Positions 56,515-64,000 of a stretch of 64,000 nucleotides of DNA are shown piece by piece. The stretch covers positions 434,001 through 498,000 of the forward strand of contig JADKHI010000006.1 of the NCBI GenBank assembly GCA_016721825.1, in the 5' to 3' direction. Position 1 is the first letter of the stretch. The number at the start of each line of letters is the position of its first letter. The stretch is from Flavobacteriales bacterium. Lineage in GTDB: Bacteria; Bacteroidota; Bacteroidia; Flavobacteriales_F; PHOS-HE28. A program made the position numbers and the translations under genes. Under the pieces are notes generated by a model. That model had not been told where the DNA came from. It saw nothing but the letters and a program-made list of their open reading frames with translations, and did no database searches.

Positions 56515-57300
56515 TTACTTGGGCTCGGTGGTGCCTGCCTCCGCTACGCCTTCCTCGGCACTTTCGGTCTCCTCACCTTCCACAGGGACGGCCTCACCGC
56601 GCTCCTTGTCGCTCTTGCGCTCCTCAAGACCCTCGTTCAGAGAGGCGATCATGAGGTCCACGATGAGCTCAATGCTCTTGGTGGCGTCGTCGTTCGCGGG
56701 GATCGGGAAGTCAACGAGCGAAGGGTCGCTGTTGGTGTCCACCATGGCAAAGGTGGGGATGCCGAGCTTGCGTGCCTCGGCCACAGCGATGTGCTCCTTC
56801 ACGATGTCCACAATGAACAGCGCGCTGGGCAGACGGGTGAGATCGGCGATGGAACCCAGGTTCTTCTCCATCTTGTCACGCTGACGCATGATCTGCAGGC
56901 GTTCGCGCTTGCTGATGTGATCGAAGGTGCCGTCGGTCTTCATGCGATCGATCGAAGCCATCTTCTTGATGGCGCGACGGATGGTGCCGAAGTTGGTGAG
57001 CATACCACCGCTCCAACGCTCCGTAACGAAAGGCATGCCCGTGGGCTTCACCTTGTCGGCAACGATGTCCTTGGCCTGCTTCTTCGTGGCCACGAAGAGG
57101 ACCTTCTTGCCGCTGCGGGCGATCTGCTTCATCGCTGCGGAAGCCTCATCGAGCTTGGCGGCGGTCTTGTTCAGATCAATGATGTGGATGCCCTTCTTCT
57201 CCCCGAAGATATACGGGGCCATGTTGGGGTTCCACTTGCGCTTGAGGTGACCGAAGTGCACCCCGGCCTCGAGCAACTGCTTGAATTCAATACGAGCCAT
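56515..57300 (-). CDS. rpsB: 30S ribosomal protein S2
   Basis: 261 residues, standard. Signatures: FKQLLEAGVHFGHLKRKWNP (residues 6-25), MAPYIFGEKKGIHIIDLNKT, PALFIVDIVKEHIAVAEARK-type segment and DTNSDPSLVDFPIPANDDAT. The C-terminal ~35 residues are a Glu/Ser-rich acidic tail (VEGEETESAEEGVAEAG) longer than in E. coli, common in Bacteroidota. It precedes tsf and lies 168 nt after rpsI; that gap holds a small TCGGCC/GGCCGA hairpin (57354-57369) but no obvious promoter. Confidence 0.97.
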   Translation of the reverse strand: MARIEFKQLLEAGVHFGHLKRKWNPNMAPYIFGEKKGIHIIDLNKTAAKLDEASAAMKQIARSGKKVLFVATKKQAKDIVADKVKPTGMPFVTERWSGGMLTNFGTIRRAIKKMASIDRMKTDGTFDHISKRERLQIMRQRDKMEKNLGSIADLTRLPSALFIVDIVKEHIAVAEARKLGIPTFAMVDTNSDPSLVDFPIPANDDATKSIELIVDLMIASLNEGLEERKSDKERGEAVPVEGEETESAEEGVAEAGTTEPK

Positions 57301-57468
57301 GTCTGTTGTTGTTCACGTTCCTGTTTCCCGTTTTGCAGGCATCCGGGTGGTAGCTCGGCCTGGGGCCGAAGTCCGTCCGGATTGGATGCTGAACCCTTCC
57401 CTTCTCCGACACGAACACCATGAACAGGTGAAGAGCCGGACTTGGGAGGACCCCAACAAGCGCAGGGT

Positions 57469-57855
57469 TTAGCGCTTGCTGAACTGGTAGCGCTTGCGCG
57501 CCTTCTTGCGTCCGAATTTCTTCCGCTCCACGGTACGCGGGTCGCGCGTCATGAGCTCCTCGGCCTTGAGGGAGGGCTTGTGGGCGGGGTCGAGCTTCAC
57601 CAATGCACGGGCGATGCCCAAGCGCACGGCTTCCACCTGACCGGTAATGCCACCACCGTCAACGGTCGCCGACACGTCGAACTTGCCTTCGGTGCTGGTG
57701 AGCTTGAAGGGCTGCTGCAACTTGAACTGCTGCAGGGTGATGGGGAAATACTCCTGTCCGACCACACCGTTCACGGTGATCTCGCCAGTGCCCTCGGTGA
57801 GGATCACACGGGCGATCGCTGCTTTGCGGCGGCCGAGGCTGTTGATAGGCTCCAT
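57469..57855 (-). CDS. rpsI: 30S ribosomal protein S9
   Basis: 128 residues, standard. Signature start LGRRKAAIARVILTEGTGEI, central TVDGGGITGQVEAVRLGIAR and the basic C-terminus GRKKARKRYQFSKR whose terminal Lys-Arg reaches the decoding centre. The ATG at 57855 follows the rplM stop by 1 nt, the universal rplM-rpsI pair. Confidence 0.98.
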   Translation of the reverse strand: MEPINSLGRRKAAIARVILTEGTGEITVNGVVGQEYFPITLQQFKLQQPFKLTSTEGKFDVSATVDGGGITGQVEAVRLGIARALVKLDPAHKPSLKAEELMTRDPRTVERKKFGRKKARKRYQFSKR

Positions 57856-57856
57856 C

Positions 57857-58339
57857 TTACTTGATGCTGTTCAGGTCGATCTTGCGGGGATTCTGGGGGC
57901 CATGCTTGTGCTCTCCGCCGACGAACACATGCAGGTTGCTGAACTGGGCGGCGCCAAGACGGGTCTTGGGGAGCATGCCTTTCACGGCGATCTCCACCAT
58001 TGCGTGCGGCTTGCGGTGCTTCAGCTCCTTGGCGATCTCCACAGTACGACCACCGGGGTGACCGCTGTAGCGCTGGTATTCCTTGTCCTCCCACTTGCTG
58101 CCGGTCAGGCGCACCTTCTCCGCATTGATCACCACCACGTGGTCACCAGTGTCCACGTGCGCCGTGAATGTGGGTTTGTGCTTGCCGCGTACCAGCATGG
58201 CGATCTTGCTCGCCAGGCGGCCCAGCACCTCGTTCTCGGCGTCCACCAGGAGCCATTCTTTCTGTACGGTGGCCGCATTGGCCATCGTGGTGGTATGGGT
58301 CGTTGAAGCCACGGTCCCTAAAAGGTTTTTGGTCCCCAT
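57857..58339 (-). CDS. rplM: 50S ribosomal protein L13
   Basis: 160 residues from ATG 58339. Signatures: KEWLLVDAENEVLGRLASKI, RGKHKPTFTAHVDTGDHVVV, GHPGGRTVEIAKELKHRKPH, VEIAVKGMLPKTRLG and the C-terminal VFVGGEHKHGPQNPRKIDL. ATG 58285 would give 142 residues, the E. coli length, but Bacteroidota L13 usually has a short N-terminal extension before KEW, and the candidate promoter at 58357 leaves a short leader to 58339; both starts are possible. It leads the rplM-rpsI-rpsB-tsf run. Confidence 0.95.
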   Translation of the reverse strand: MGTKNLLGTVASTTHTTTMANAATVQKEWLLVDAENEVLGRLASKIAMLVRGKHKPTFTAHVDTGDHVVVINAEKVRLTGSKWEDKEYQRYSGHPGGRTVEIAKELKHRKPHAMVEIAVKGMLPKTRLGAAQFSNLHVFVGGEHKHGPQNPRKIDLNSIK

Positions 58340-58356
58340 CTCTTCAGAAGGGGGCG

Positions 58357-58364
58357 CGAAGATA
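58357..58364 (-). promoter_or_regulatory. Candidate -7 element (TATCTTCG) of the ribosomal run
   Basis: TATCTTCG on the minus strand, 17 nt before ATG 58339 of rplM, at the head of the rplM-rpsI-rpsB-tsf transcript. Confidence 0.45.
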
Positions 58365-58473
58365 GATCGAATACCGATCCGTCCCAAACCCTCGGGCGCT
58401 CCCGATCCCACACCGGACGGCCCAAAAGGGAGCTTTCCGCTCTGAAGAGCCCGGCAGGCCTACGGTTGCGTCG

Positions 58474-60702
58474 TTACATCTTCACGATGATGAACTCCGT
58501 CCGGCGGTTCAGCTGGTGCTCCTCTTCCGAACACTTCACCCCGTTCGTGCAGCGGTTCAGCAATTTCTTCTCCCCATAGCCCTTGCCTTGGATGCGTGCC
58601 TTGGGAATGCCCTTGCTGACGATGTAGGCGGCCGAGCTCTTCGCCCGTTTGTCGCTGAGGCTCAGGTTACTGGCATCGCTTCCCCGACTGTCCGTGTGGC
58701 TACCCAGCTCAATGACCATGGCCGGATTGTCGTTCAGCACAGAAACGATCTTGTCCAGCTCGGTGGCCGCGTCGGGCCGAATGTTCCATTTGCCCAGGTC
58801 GAAGTAGATGGGGTTGATCTCGATCACCTTGCCCACGTCCATGCCCACTTCGATCTGCTCCATGGAAAGGTTGATGGAACGGTGCACCAGCACCTCATCG
58901 GCATCGGGCATGGGCTGGTCGAACACGGTGCGCTTGGGGAAATACCCCGGCTTGCTCAGGCGGATGCGGTAGGTGAGGGTCTCCCCTACCGGCTTCTCTC
59001 CCACCCCAGTGCTCAGGTCACCTTTCAGGTCGGTCTTGCCATCGAGTACCTCACTGTTGTTGTTGAGCAGGTCCAGCACCTGCACGTCCACACCTTCCAG
59101 CGGGGCGTTGGTGCGGGCATCGGTCACGTTCAGACGGAGCGTGGTGTTCCGCATGGCGGCCAGGGTCAGGTCCTTCTTATACGTGGTATCCGCCTCAGCC
59201 CCGGTCCTCAAGGTGGCCTGTTCTCCTTTGAAAGAGGCCTGGGCACCTTCCAACCAGTAATCCTGTGCAGCTTCCACATCGAAGCCGTAGCCGCCATCGG
59301 CCCCGGTTGTCGTGGTGGCCACCACCTTGCCTTGGGCGTCCTTCAGGGTGACCGTTGAACCGGGAAGCGGTGCCTTGCTGTTCCGATCGGACACCACACC
59401 CTCCACACGCATCGCCGCGCTCAAGGGCTTCACCAGCGCAACACTGTAGATGTCATCATCCCCCTTGCCGCCAGGGCGATCACTGGTGAAGTAGCCGGAG
59501 CGACCATCTGATCGAAGGACCAATGCAAAGTCATCATGATCGCTGTTCAACGGTGCGCCGGGGTTGCGTGCCTTGCCGACCATGCCCGAAGCGTCCATCT
59601 TACTATAGAGGATGTCCAAGCCCCCTAAACCTTGATGGCCATCGCTGGCGAAGAACAAGGTGCCGTCCGCCGAGATCCAAGGGAACATCTCATTCCCCTC
59701 GGTGTTCACTTCGCTACCCAGACAGACCGGGGCGCTCCAGGACTCCCCTTGTTGCGCGCACAACCAGATGTCCGTGCCACCCACCCCACCGGGTCTATCA
59801 CTGGTAAAGAACAGCGTCCGGCCATCTGCGGAAAGTGCGGGGTGGCCAACGGATGAAGCATCACTGTTGTAGGTGAAGGGCTGCTCGTAGGTCCACTTCC
59901 CGTTCACCAGCCTGCGGCTGTAGATCTTCAGGTTCACCTCATCCTGGGGCGTCACTCCCTTCTTCCCCTTGAAATAGTTATTGCGTGTGAACCATACAGT
60001 GCTGCCGTCCGGGGAAAAGGCCGCATTGCTCTCATGGTACTTGGTGTTCAGTTCATTCATGTCATCGCTCACCTGCCACTCACCATCGGTGCCGGGTGTC
60101 GCGAAATAGAGGTCGAGGAAAGGTTGACCGTTCCACGTGTGTCGACGGGACTCTGCCACATCGGGGCGACGGGCACTGGCGAAGACCACTCCACCCTTGG
60201 TGATCGCAGCACCCATGTCGGAAAAGGCGGAGTTCATGTTCAGGTCCTTCACCACACAACCGGGAATGGTCTGATCGCGCAGGCGTGTGGCATAAGTGGT
60301 TGAACCGGACTGCCGTTGGGCGCGGCTATCGCCTGTAGCTCGCTGTTCATACCGTTGGAGCCAGGTATCAGCCTCAGCATACTTGCCCTTCGCCCTGAGC
60401 ACCTGTGCGTAGTCGTAGATGTCCTTCGCCTGGGCTTGGGGCAGCATAACGCCGCGTGCGTACCACTTTTCGGCCCTGGCGAAGTCACGCACCAGCAAGC
60501 TGCTCTGTGCCAGACGGAGCACGAAGGTGCTGTCCACGGCGCCCTCCTCTGCCGCGCGTTCGTAGTGGCCGATGGCATCGTGGTAGGCAAGCCTATCGAA
60601 CGCCTTATTGCCTTGGCGGATCTGGGCCGTCTGTGCGGACAAGGTACCGGCCACCAGCAGGGTGCTGATGGCGAGAGGGATGCGGAAGGACATGGTGCGC
60701 AT
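58474..60702 (-). CDS. OmpA-family PorE-like protein, second copy
   Basis: A 742-residue exported protein with the same plan as the 14844-17024 protein: signal peptide (ending TLSAQ), TPR-like helices (~25-130), PD40/WD40-like segments (FASARRPDVAESRRHTW; FFTSDRPGGVGGTDIWLC; GYFTSDRPGGKGDDDIYSV), carboxypeptidase-regulatory-like domain (~430-520), and a C-terminal OmpA peptidoglycan-binding domain (~620-742) with IELGSHTDSRGSDASNLSLS and NRRTEFIIVK. Its ATG shares one base with the stop of the upstream PorP/SprF gene (TGATG). It completes the second adhesin-SprF-PorE triad. Compared with the first copy, sequence is clearly diverged while domain order is kept. Role: tethering the T9SS outer-membrane complex to peptidoglycan (family knowledge). 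Confidence 0.88.
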   Translation of the reverse strand: MRTMSFRIPLAISTLLVAGTLSAQTAQIRQGNKAFDRLAYHDAIGHYERAAEEGAVDSTFVLRLAQSSLLVRDFARAEKWYARGVMLPQAQAKDIYDYAQVLRAKGKYAEADTWLQRYEQRATGDSRAQRQSGSTTYATRLRDQTIPGCVVKDLNMNSAFSDMGAAITKGGVVFASARRPDVAESRRHTWNGQPFLDLYFATPGTDGEWQVSDDMNELNTKYHESNAAFSPDGSTVWFTRNNYFKGKKGVTPQDEVNLKIYSRRLVNGKWTYEQPFTYNSDASSVGHPALSADGRTLFFTSDRPGGVGGTDIWLCAQQGESWSAPVCLGSEVNTEGNEMFPWISADGTLFFASDGHQGLGGLDILYSKMDASGMVGKARNPGAPLNSDHDDFALVLRSDGRSGYFTSDRPGGKGDDDIYSVALVKPLSAAMRVEGVVSDRNSKAPLPGSTVTLKDAQGKVVATTTTGADGGYGFDVEAAQDYWLEGAQASFKGEQATLRTGAEADTTYKKDLTLAAMRNTTLRLNVTDARTNAPLEGVDVQVLDLLNNNSEVLDGKTDLKGDLSTGVGEKPVGETLTYRIRLSKPGYFPKRTVFDQPMPDADEVLVHRSINLSMEQIEVGMDVGKVIEINPIYFDLGKWNIRPDAATELDKIVSVLNDNPAMVIELGSHTDSRGSDASNLSLSDKRAKSSAAYIVSKGIPKARIQGKGYGEKKLLNRCTNGVKCSEEEHQLNRRTEFIIVKM

Positions 60703-61640
60703 CAGAAATAGCGGGGTGAAAGGGTCTTGTCCTTGTTGAAGCGCAGGTCGTAGCTCAGCATGATCTCGTGCGAGCCGCTCTGCTGGGTGCGCAGTTCACC
60801 GGTGGTGAAGTCGTAGGCGTAACCAGCGCGGAGCTGATCGGTGATGTTGTAGGCTGCGATGGCGCTCATGCTGGACTCGTGCCTGTAGGCGGCCCCCAAC
60901 CACAGCCGCTCGTTCAGCAGGAACATGGCCGTCAGGTCGATGGAGATCGGTGCCCCTTCCACCGCCTTCACCAAGGTCGAAGGTCTGAACTTGACCGAGC
61001 GGCCCAGCTCGAACACGTAACCCGCGATGAGGAAGTAATGCCTGCGCTGAGTGATGCCCGTGACCACATCCGTGTTGCCTTCCACCTGCAAGCGTTCCTG
61101 TTCGATCAGCTTGGGCGCGCTGAGGCCGAAGTAGCCTTTGCTGCTGAAGTAATAAAGACCGAAACCGAAATTGGGCTTGGCCTTGTTGGCCAGGTCCTGG
61201 GCGAAAAGCGGATCGCTGGCGTCCACGTTCTGCAGGCTGCTCAGTTTCACCTGCATCATGTCGACCCCTGCCTTCAACCCGAAAGACAGCCGTGCGTTCT
61301 CCGTGACCCTGATGCGGTAGGCGAAGTCACCATAGACCAAGGTGTTGTCCACCGGCCCGACCTTGTCGTGCACGGCGCTGAGACCTACGGCCAGGCTCTG
61401 GTTCGGCAGCGGCGAGTGCAGCGTCAGTGTTTGGGTGCTGGGCGCACCATCCAGGCCCACCCACTGCTCACGCGCCAAGGCGGAGACGGTGAAGAGGTCG
61501 GCACTTCCTGCGTAACCCGGGTTCACCGCCATGGTGTTCCAGAAGTACATGGTGTACATGGGGTCCTGTTGGGCCCGTGCCGCTTGGGCGAACAGCAGCA
61601 GCGCTCCGAGCGCGAGGGTATGCTTGATCAGGTTGCTCAT
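60702..61640 (-). CDS. PorP/SprF family type IX secretion system membrane protein, second copy
   Basis: A 312-residue outer-membrane barrel with signal peptide (LALGALLLFAQAARAQ) and the family start QQDPMYTMYFWNTMAVNPGY, AGSADLF, REQWVGLDGAPSTQTLTLHS. The C-terminus has GYAYDFTTGELRTQQSGSHE and ends in an aromatic Phe. Paralogue of the gene at 17044-18027. It begins 20 nt after the stop of the second giant adhesin and its stop overlaps the PorE-like start, so the three genes form one transcript. ATG 61640 was used; an in-frame GTG further upstream would overlap the adhesin. Likely the secretion partner of that adhesin. Confidence 0.93.
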   Translation of the reverse strand: MSNLIKHTLALGALLLFAQAARAQQDPMYTMYFWNTMAVNPGYAGSADLFTVSALAREQWVGLDGAPSTQTLTLHSPLPNQSLAVGLSAVHDKVGPVDNTLVYGDFAYRIRVTENARLSFGLKAGVDMMQVKLSSLQNVDASDPLFAQDLANKAKPNFGFGLYYFSSKGYFGLSAPKLIEQERLQVEGNTDVVTGITQRRHYFLIAGYVFELGRSVKFRPSTLVKAVEGAPISIDLTAMFLLNERLWLGAAYRHESSMSAIAAYNITDQLRAGYAYDFTTGELRTQQSGSHEIMLSYDLRFNKDKTLSPRYF

Positions 61641-61660
61641 GGCCTCGTTGCTTGCGGTGA

Positions 61661-64000
61661 TCACTTGTTCAGGTAGATGTAACCGGACCGTACTTCCTCA
61701 CCCTCGACCCCGAGGTCCAGCATGTACCAGTAGGTTCCCGCCGGAAGCGCTCCATCCCAGGTCAGGCCGTTGGTGCTTCGGCCGTCCCAATCATTGGTAT
61801 AAGGTGATGCCTCGTACACCGTGTTGCCCCAGCGATTGATGATGGTGACACCGGCCATCGGGAAGGCTTCCAGGCCTTGGATCACCCACGTATCCCCGAT
61901 GCCATCCCCGTTGGGTGAGAAGCCCTGCGGGATCAGTAGCTCAACGCTGTCGGGGCAGAGCACATTCACAAGCACGATCGCTTGGTCACAAAGCGGCTCC
62001 GGATCACAGACCGTGTACCAGATGGTATCGATGCCACAGAAGCCTTCGTTCGGCGAATAGATGAGCTCTCCGTTCTGGCCGATGTCGACAGTGCCGTTGC
62101 CCGCTGAAGCATCGGTCACGGTGAGCGTGTCGCCGTTCGGATCACTGTCGTTCGCGAGCACTATGATCGGCACAACGATGTCACTGCCAGGATCTACCGT
62201 AACGGAATCATCCACCGCGATCGGCGGATCGTTCACCGGCGAGCATTCCACGGTGACCACGATGATGCCTTGGTCGCAGAGCGGGCCTGGATCGCAGATG
62301 GTGTAGGTGATGGTATCGGTACCGCACCAACCCGAGGCTGGCGTGTAGGTAATGGTACCGTTCCCGTTGATCACCACAGTTCCGTTCTGAGCGGAAGCGT
62401 TCGTGATGACGATCGGATCACCGTTCGGATCGCTGTCGTTCACCAGCGGTTCAATGACCACCGGTGTGTCCTGATCAGTGGTCGCATTGTCATCCACCGC
62501 GATCGGCGGATCGTTCGGAGGCGGGCAATCGACGACGATCACCACGATGGCGGTATCGCAGAACGGTCCCGGATCGCAGACCACGTACGTGATCGTAACC
62601 GTACCGCACCAGCCAGCGGGTGGTATGTAGGTGATGGCACCATCCGGGTTGATCACAACTGTCCCGTTGGAGGCGCTTGCACTGCTCGTGGTGAGCGGGT
62701 CGCCGTCCGGATCGCTATCGTTGGCCTGTACATCAATGGTGACCGGCACGTCCTGATCGGTCGTTGACGCATCATCCACGGCGATCGGCGGTGAGTTGGG
62801 GTTCACCGGGTCCACAGTGATGATCACGATCACCGTATCACAAGCGCCCACATTGTCGCAGAGCACGACCGTGAGCGTGTCCGTACCGGTGAAGCCTGGA
62901 TCGGGTGTGTAGGTGACGCAGGTATCACCATCGGCAAGCCCGGTCATGGTCCCGTTCGTCGGACCGTTCAAGACACCGGTCACGTCCAAGGTGTCACTCT
63001 CCAGGTCCACAGCGTCGAAGCAGATCACCAGGGGTACATCCTGTTGGGCGGTGGTGGTGATCGTGTCGGCCGGCACACCACCATCCGTGATCACGGGGGC
63101 ATCGTTCACCGGCAGGATGTCGATGATCACCAGCGCGGTATCGCATCCGCCATAGGGATCGCAGACCACGACGGTCAGTGTATCGCCTGAGTCCACGTTC
63201 GCGATCGGGATGTAGGTGAAGCAGGTATCGCCGTCGTTGATGTTCGTGGCTGTGCCCACCAGCGGACCGTTCAGTATTTGTGTTACCGAGACCGGATCAC
63301 CGTTCGGATCGATCACCTCGGGGCAGATCACTACCGATCCATCCTCATCCACGGTCACGACCAGGGTGTCGATCGGCGTTCCACCACCATCCACAATGAT
63401 CGGTGGCACGTTCGGTTCGGTCACGGTGATCACCACAACGACCGTATCAGCACCACCATTGCCATCGGTGATCACCACGGTCAACGTGTCGTTCCCTTGG
63501 TAACCCGGAGCAGGCGTATACGTGAAGCAGCTGTCACCGTCCGAGATACCGCTCACGTTGCCGTTCTGGGGGCCATTGAACGCATCGCTCAGTTCAAGCG
63601 CATCGCCGTCCGCATCGGTCACCTCAGGACAGATGATCAGCGGAAGGTCTTGGGGAATGGTGGCGTAGATCGTATCCACTGCCAAGCCTCCACCGGTGAT
63701 GACAGGATCATCGTTCACCGGCAACACATCCACGATCACCAACACGGAATCGCAAGCCCCCAAGGCGTCGCAAAGTATGACCGTGAACGTGTCGGTTCCG
63801 TTGAAGTCCGGGCCAGGGATATAGGTGAAGCAAGTGTCACCGTCCGCCAGGCCGTTCACCGCTCCGTTCAAGGGGCCACCGGAAACACCGGTCACATCCA
63901 CCACATCACCTTCCGGATCGATAGCGGTCAGACACAGTGTCAATGATCCATCCTCGTTCGTCGTCACGTTCAACGTATCGCCCCCTTGGATCACAGGCGG
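61661..64000 (-). CDS. Giant surface protein with cadherin/VCBS-like repeats and gliding-motility C-terminal domain (5' end beyond window)
   Basis: The frame is open to the window edge, so at least ~779 residues are present and the N-terminus is missing. There are seven repeats of 95-100 residues with DPxGDxL, NGxVxxxxDG and GxDTxTVxxCDxxGxCD motifs, i.e. Ig-like/cadherin-like domains; the last three share an AVDDxxTTDQD start. The final 96 residues (from DSVELLIPQGFSPNGDG) form the gliding-motility-associated C-terminal (CHU_C, type B T9SS) domain with IINRWGNTV and NDWDGRS motifs, parallel to the first adhesin. It is followed by PorP/SprF and PorE-like genes. The DxDGD loops may bind calcium (family knowledge). 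Confidence 0.92.
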   Translation of the reverse strand, partial: PPVIQGGDTLNVTTNEDGSLTLCLTAIDPEGDVVDVTGVSGGPLNGAVNGLADGDTCFTYIPGPDFNGTDTFTVILCDALGACDSVLVIVDVLPVNDDPVITGGGLAVDTIYATIPQDLPLIICPEVTDADGDALELSDAFNGPQNGNVSGISDGDSCFTYTPAPGYQGNDTLTVVITDGNGGADTVVVVITVTEPNVPPIIVDGGGTPIDTLVVTVDEDGSVVICPEVIDPNGDPVSVTQILNGPLVGTATNINDGDTCFTYIPIANVDSGDTLTVVVCDPYGGCDTALVIIDILPVNDAPVITDGGVPADTITTTAQQDVPLVICFDAVDLESDTLDVTGVLNGPTNGTMTGLADGDTCVTYTPDPGFTGTDTLTVVLCDNVGACDTVIVIITVDPVNPNSPPIAVDDASTTDQDVPVTIDVQANDSDPDGDPLTTSSASASNGTVVINPDGAITYIPPAGWCGTVTITYVVCDPGPFCDTAIVVIVVDCPPPNDPPIAVDDNATTDQDTPVVIEPLVNDSDPNGDPIVITNASAQNGTVVINGNGTITYTPASGWCGTDTITYTICDPGPLCDQGIIVVTVECSPVNDPPIAVDDSVTVDPGSDIVVPIIVLANDSDPNGDTLTVTDASAGNGTVDIGQNGELIYSPNEGFCGIDTIWYTVCDPEPLCDQAIVLVNVLCPDSVELLIPQGFSPNGDGIGDTWVIQGLEAFPMAGVTIINRWGNTVYEASPYTNDWDGRSTNGLTWDGALPAGTYWYMLDLGVEGEEVRSGYIYLNK
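61952..64000 (-). repeat. Seven cadherin/VCBS-like coding repeats (array continues beyond window)
   Basis: Seven units of 95-100 residues: four with VITGGG/VIxGG starts (units 1-4) and three with AVDD starts (units 5-7). Landmarks are PPI/PVI, GD, NGT/NGx, TYxP, DTxTV and CD. The array is cut by the window edge. Confidence 0.88.

Noticed and set aside
57354..57369. TCGGCC/GGCCGA hairpin in the rpsI-rpsB gap as a terminator or ribosomal-protein riboregulator
   Set aside because: Six-base stem with no T-tract and no match I can recognise to a known S2 leader; evidence is too thin to list it as a feature.

Overview
This is a 64-kb window of a GC-rich Bacteroidota chromosome, most like a Flavobacteriales lineage. 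The evidence is type IX secretion (T9SS) machinery and cargo (two PorP/SprF proteins, two OmpA-type PorE-like proteins, two giant proteins ending in the gliding-motility C-terminal domain, one type A sorting domain), families largely confined to Bacteroidota (DUF6089, DUF5686, HYC_CC_PP), and a recurrent TAnnTTTG-like element upstream of genes, the known -7 box of this phylum. Species cannot be named from the sequence. I saw no tRNA, rRNA, CRISPR array, insertion sequence or prophage; the window looks like core chromosome with lineage-specific surface-protein loci.

Layout. 1-8004 (+): envelope and cofactor cluster: the end of a BamA-like barrel, nadK, a DUF6089 barrel, uppS, bamA, two Skp/OmpH chaperones and murI. 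7985-11595 (-): a gamma-carbonic-anhydrase-like protein, then a probable metal-uptake operon (HYC_CC_PP protein, TonB-dependent receptor, HMA protein); the receptor's signal peptide lies in a different frame from its body. 11722-14785 (+): an Nfu-type iron-sulfur protein, then a compact plug-only protein, ECF sigma factor and one-TM/TPR anti-sigma-like protein. 14844-27758 (-): first T9SS triad: a 3242-residue adhesin with about 31 repeats, PorP/SprF and PorE-like. 28094-38672: mixed genes (DUF983, a long flotillin, CPBP protease, a pseudogene with two stops, a lamin-tail lipoprotein, a CFA-synthase-like methyltransferase, an acyltransferase-like membrane protein, a 7-repeat T9SS cargo, several unknowns). 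38715-43204 (-): 2-oxoglutarate dehydrogenase E2 and E1 with a small conserved-looking upstream gene. 43331-45784 (+): two secreted unknowns and an SDR epimerase. 45787-52551 (-): prenyl synthase, rfbA, RND/MMPL transporter, DUF5686 barrel. 52638-54049 (+): radical SAM/SPASM protein and a frameshifted GIY-YIG gene. 54113-58339 (-): translation cluster rplM-rpsI-rpsB-tsf-pyrH-frr. 58474-64000 (-): second T9SS triad, whose adhesin runs off the window.

How the genes fit together. The first cluster supplies undecaprenyl carrier (UppS), D-glutamate (MurI) and the outer-membrane assembly machine with periplasmic chaperones (BamA, Skp), which the many barrels encoded here would need (PorP/SprF, TonB receptor, DUF6089, DUF5686). 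Each giant adhesin sits directly upstream of its own PorP/SprF and PorE-like genes, suggesting dedicated secretion and anchoring sets. The sigma/anti-sigma module lies convergent to the first triad, with a hairpin between them, and is a candidate regulator of surface genes; that link is inference.

Limits: all calls come from reading the sequence and recalling families; no database search was run. Start codons were chosen by signal peptides, gene spacing and family length.
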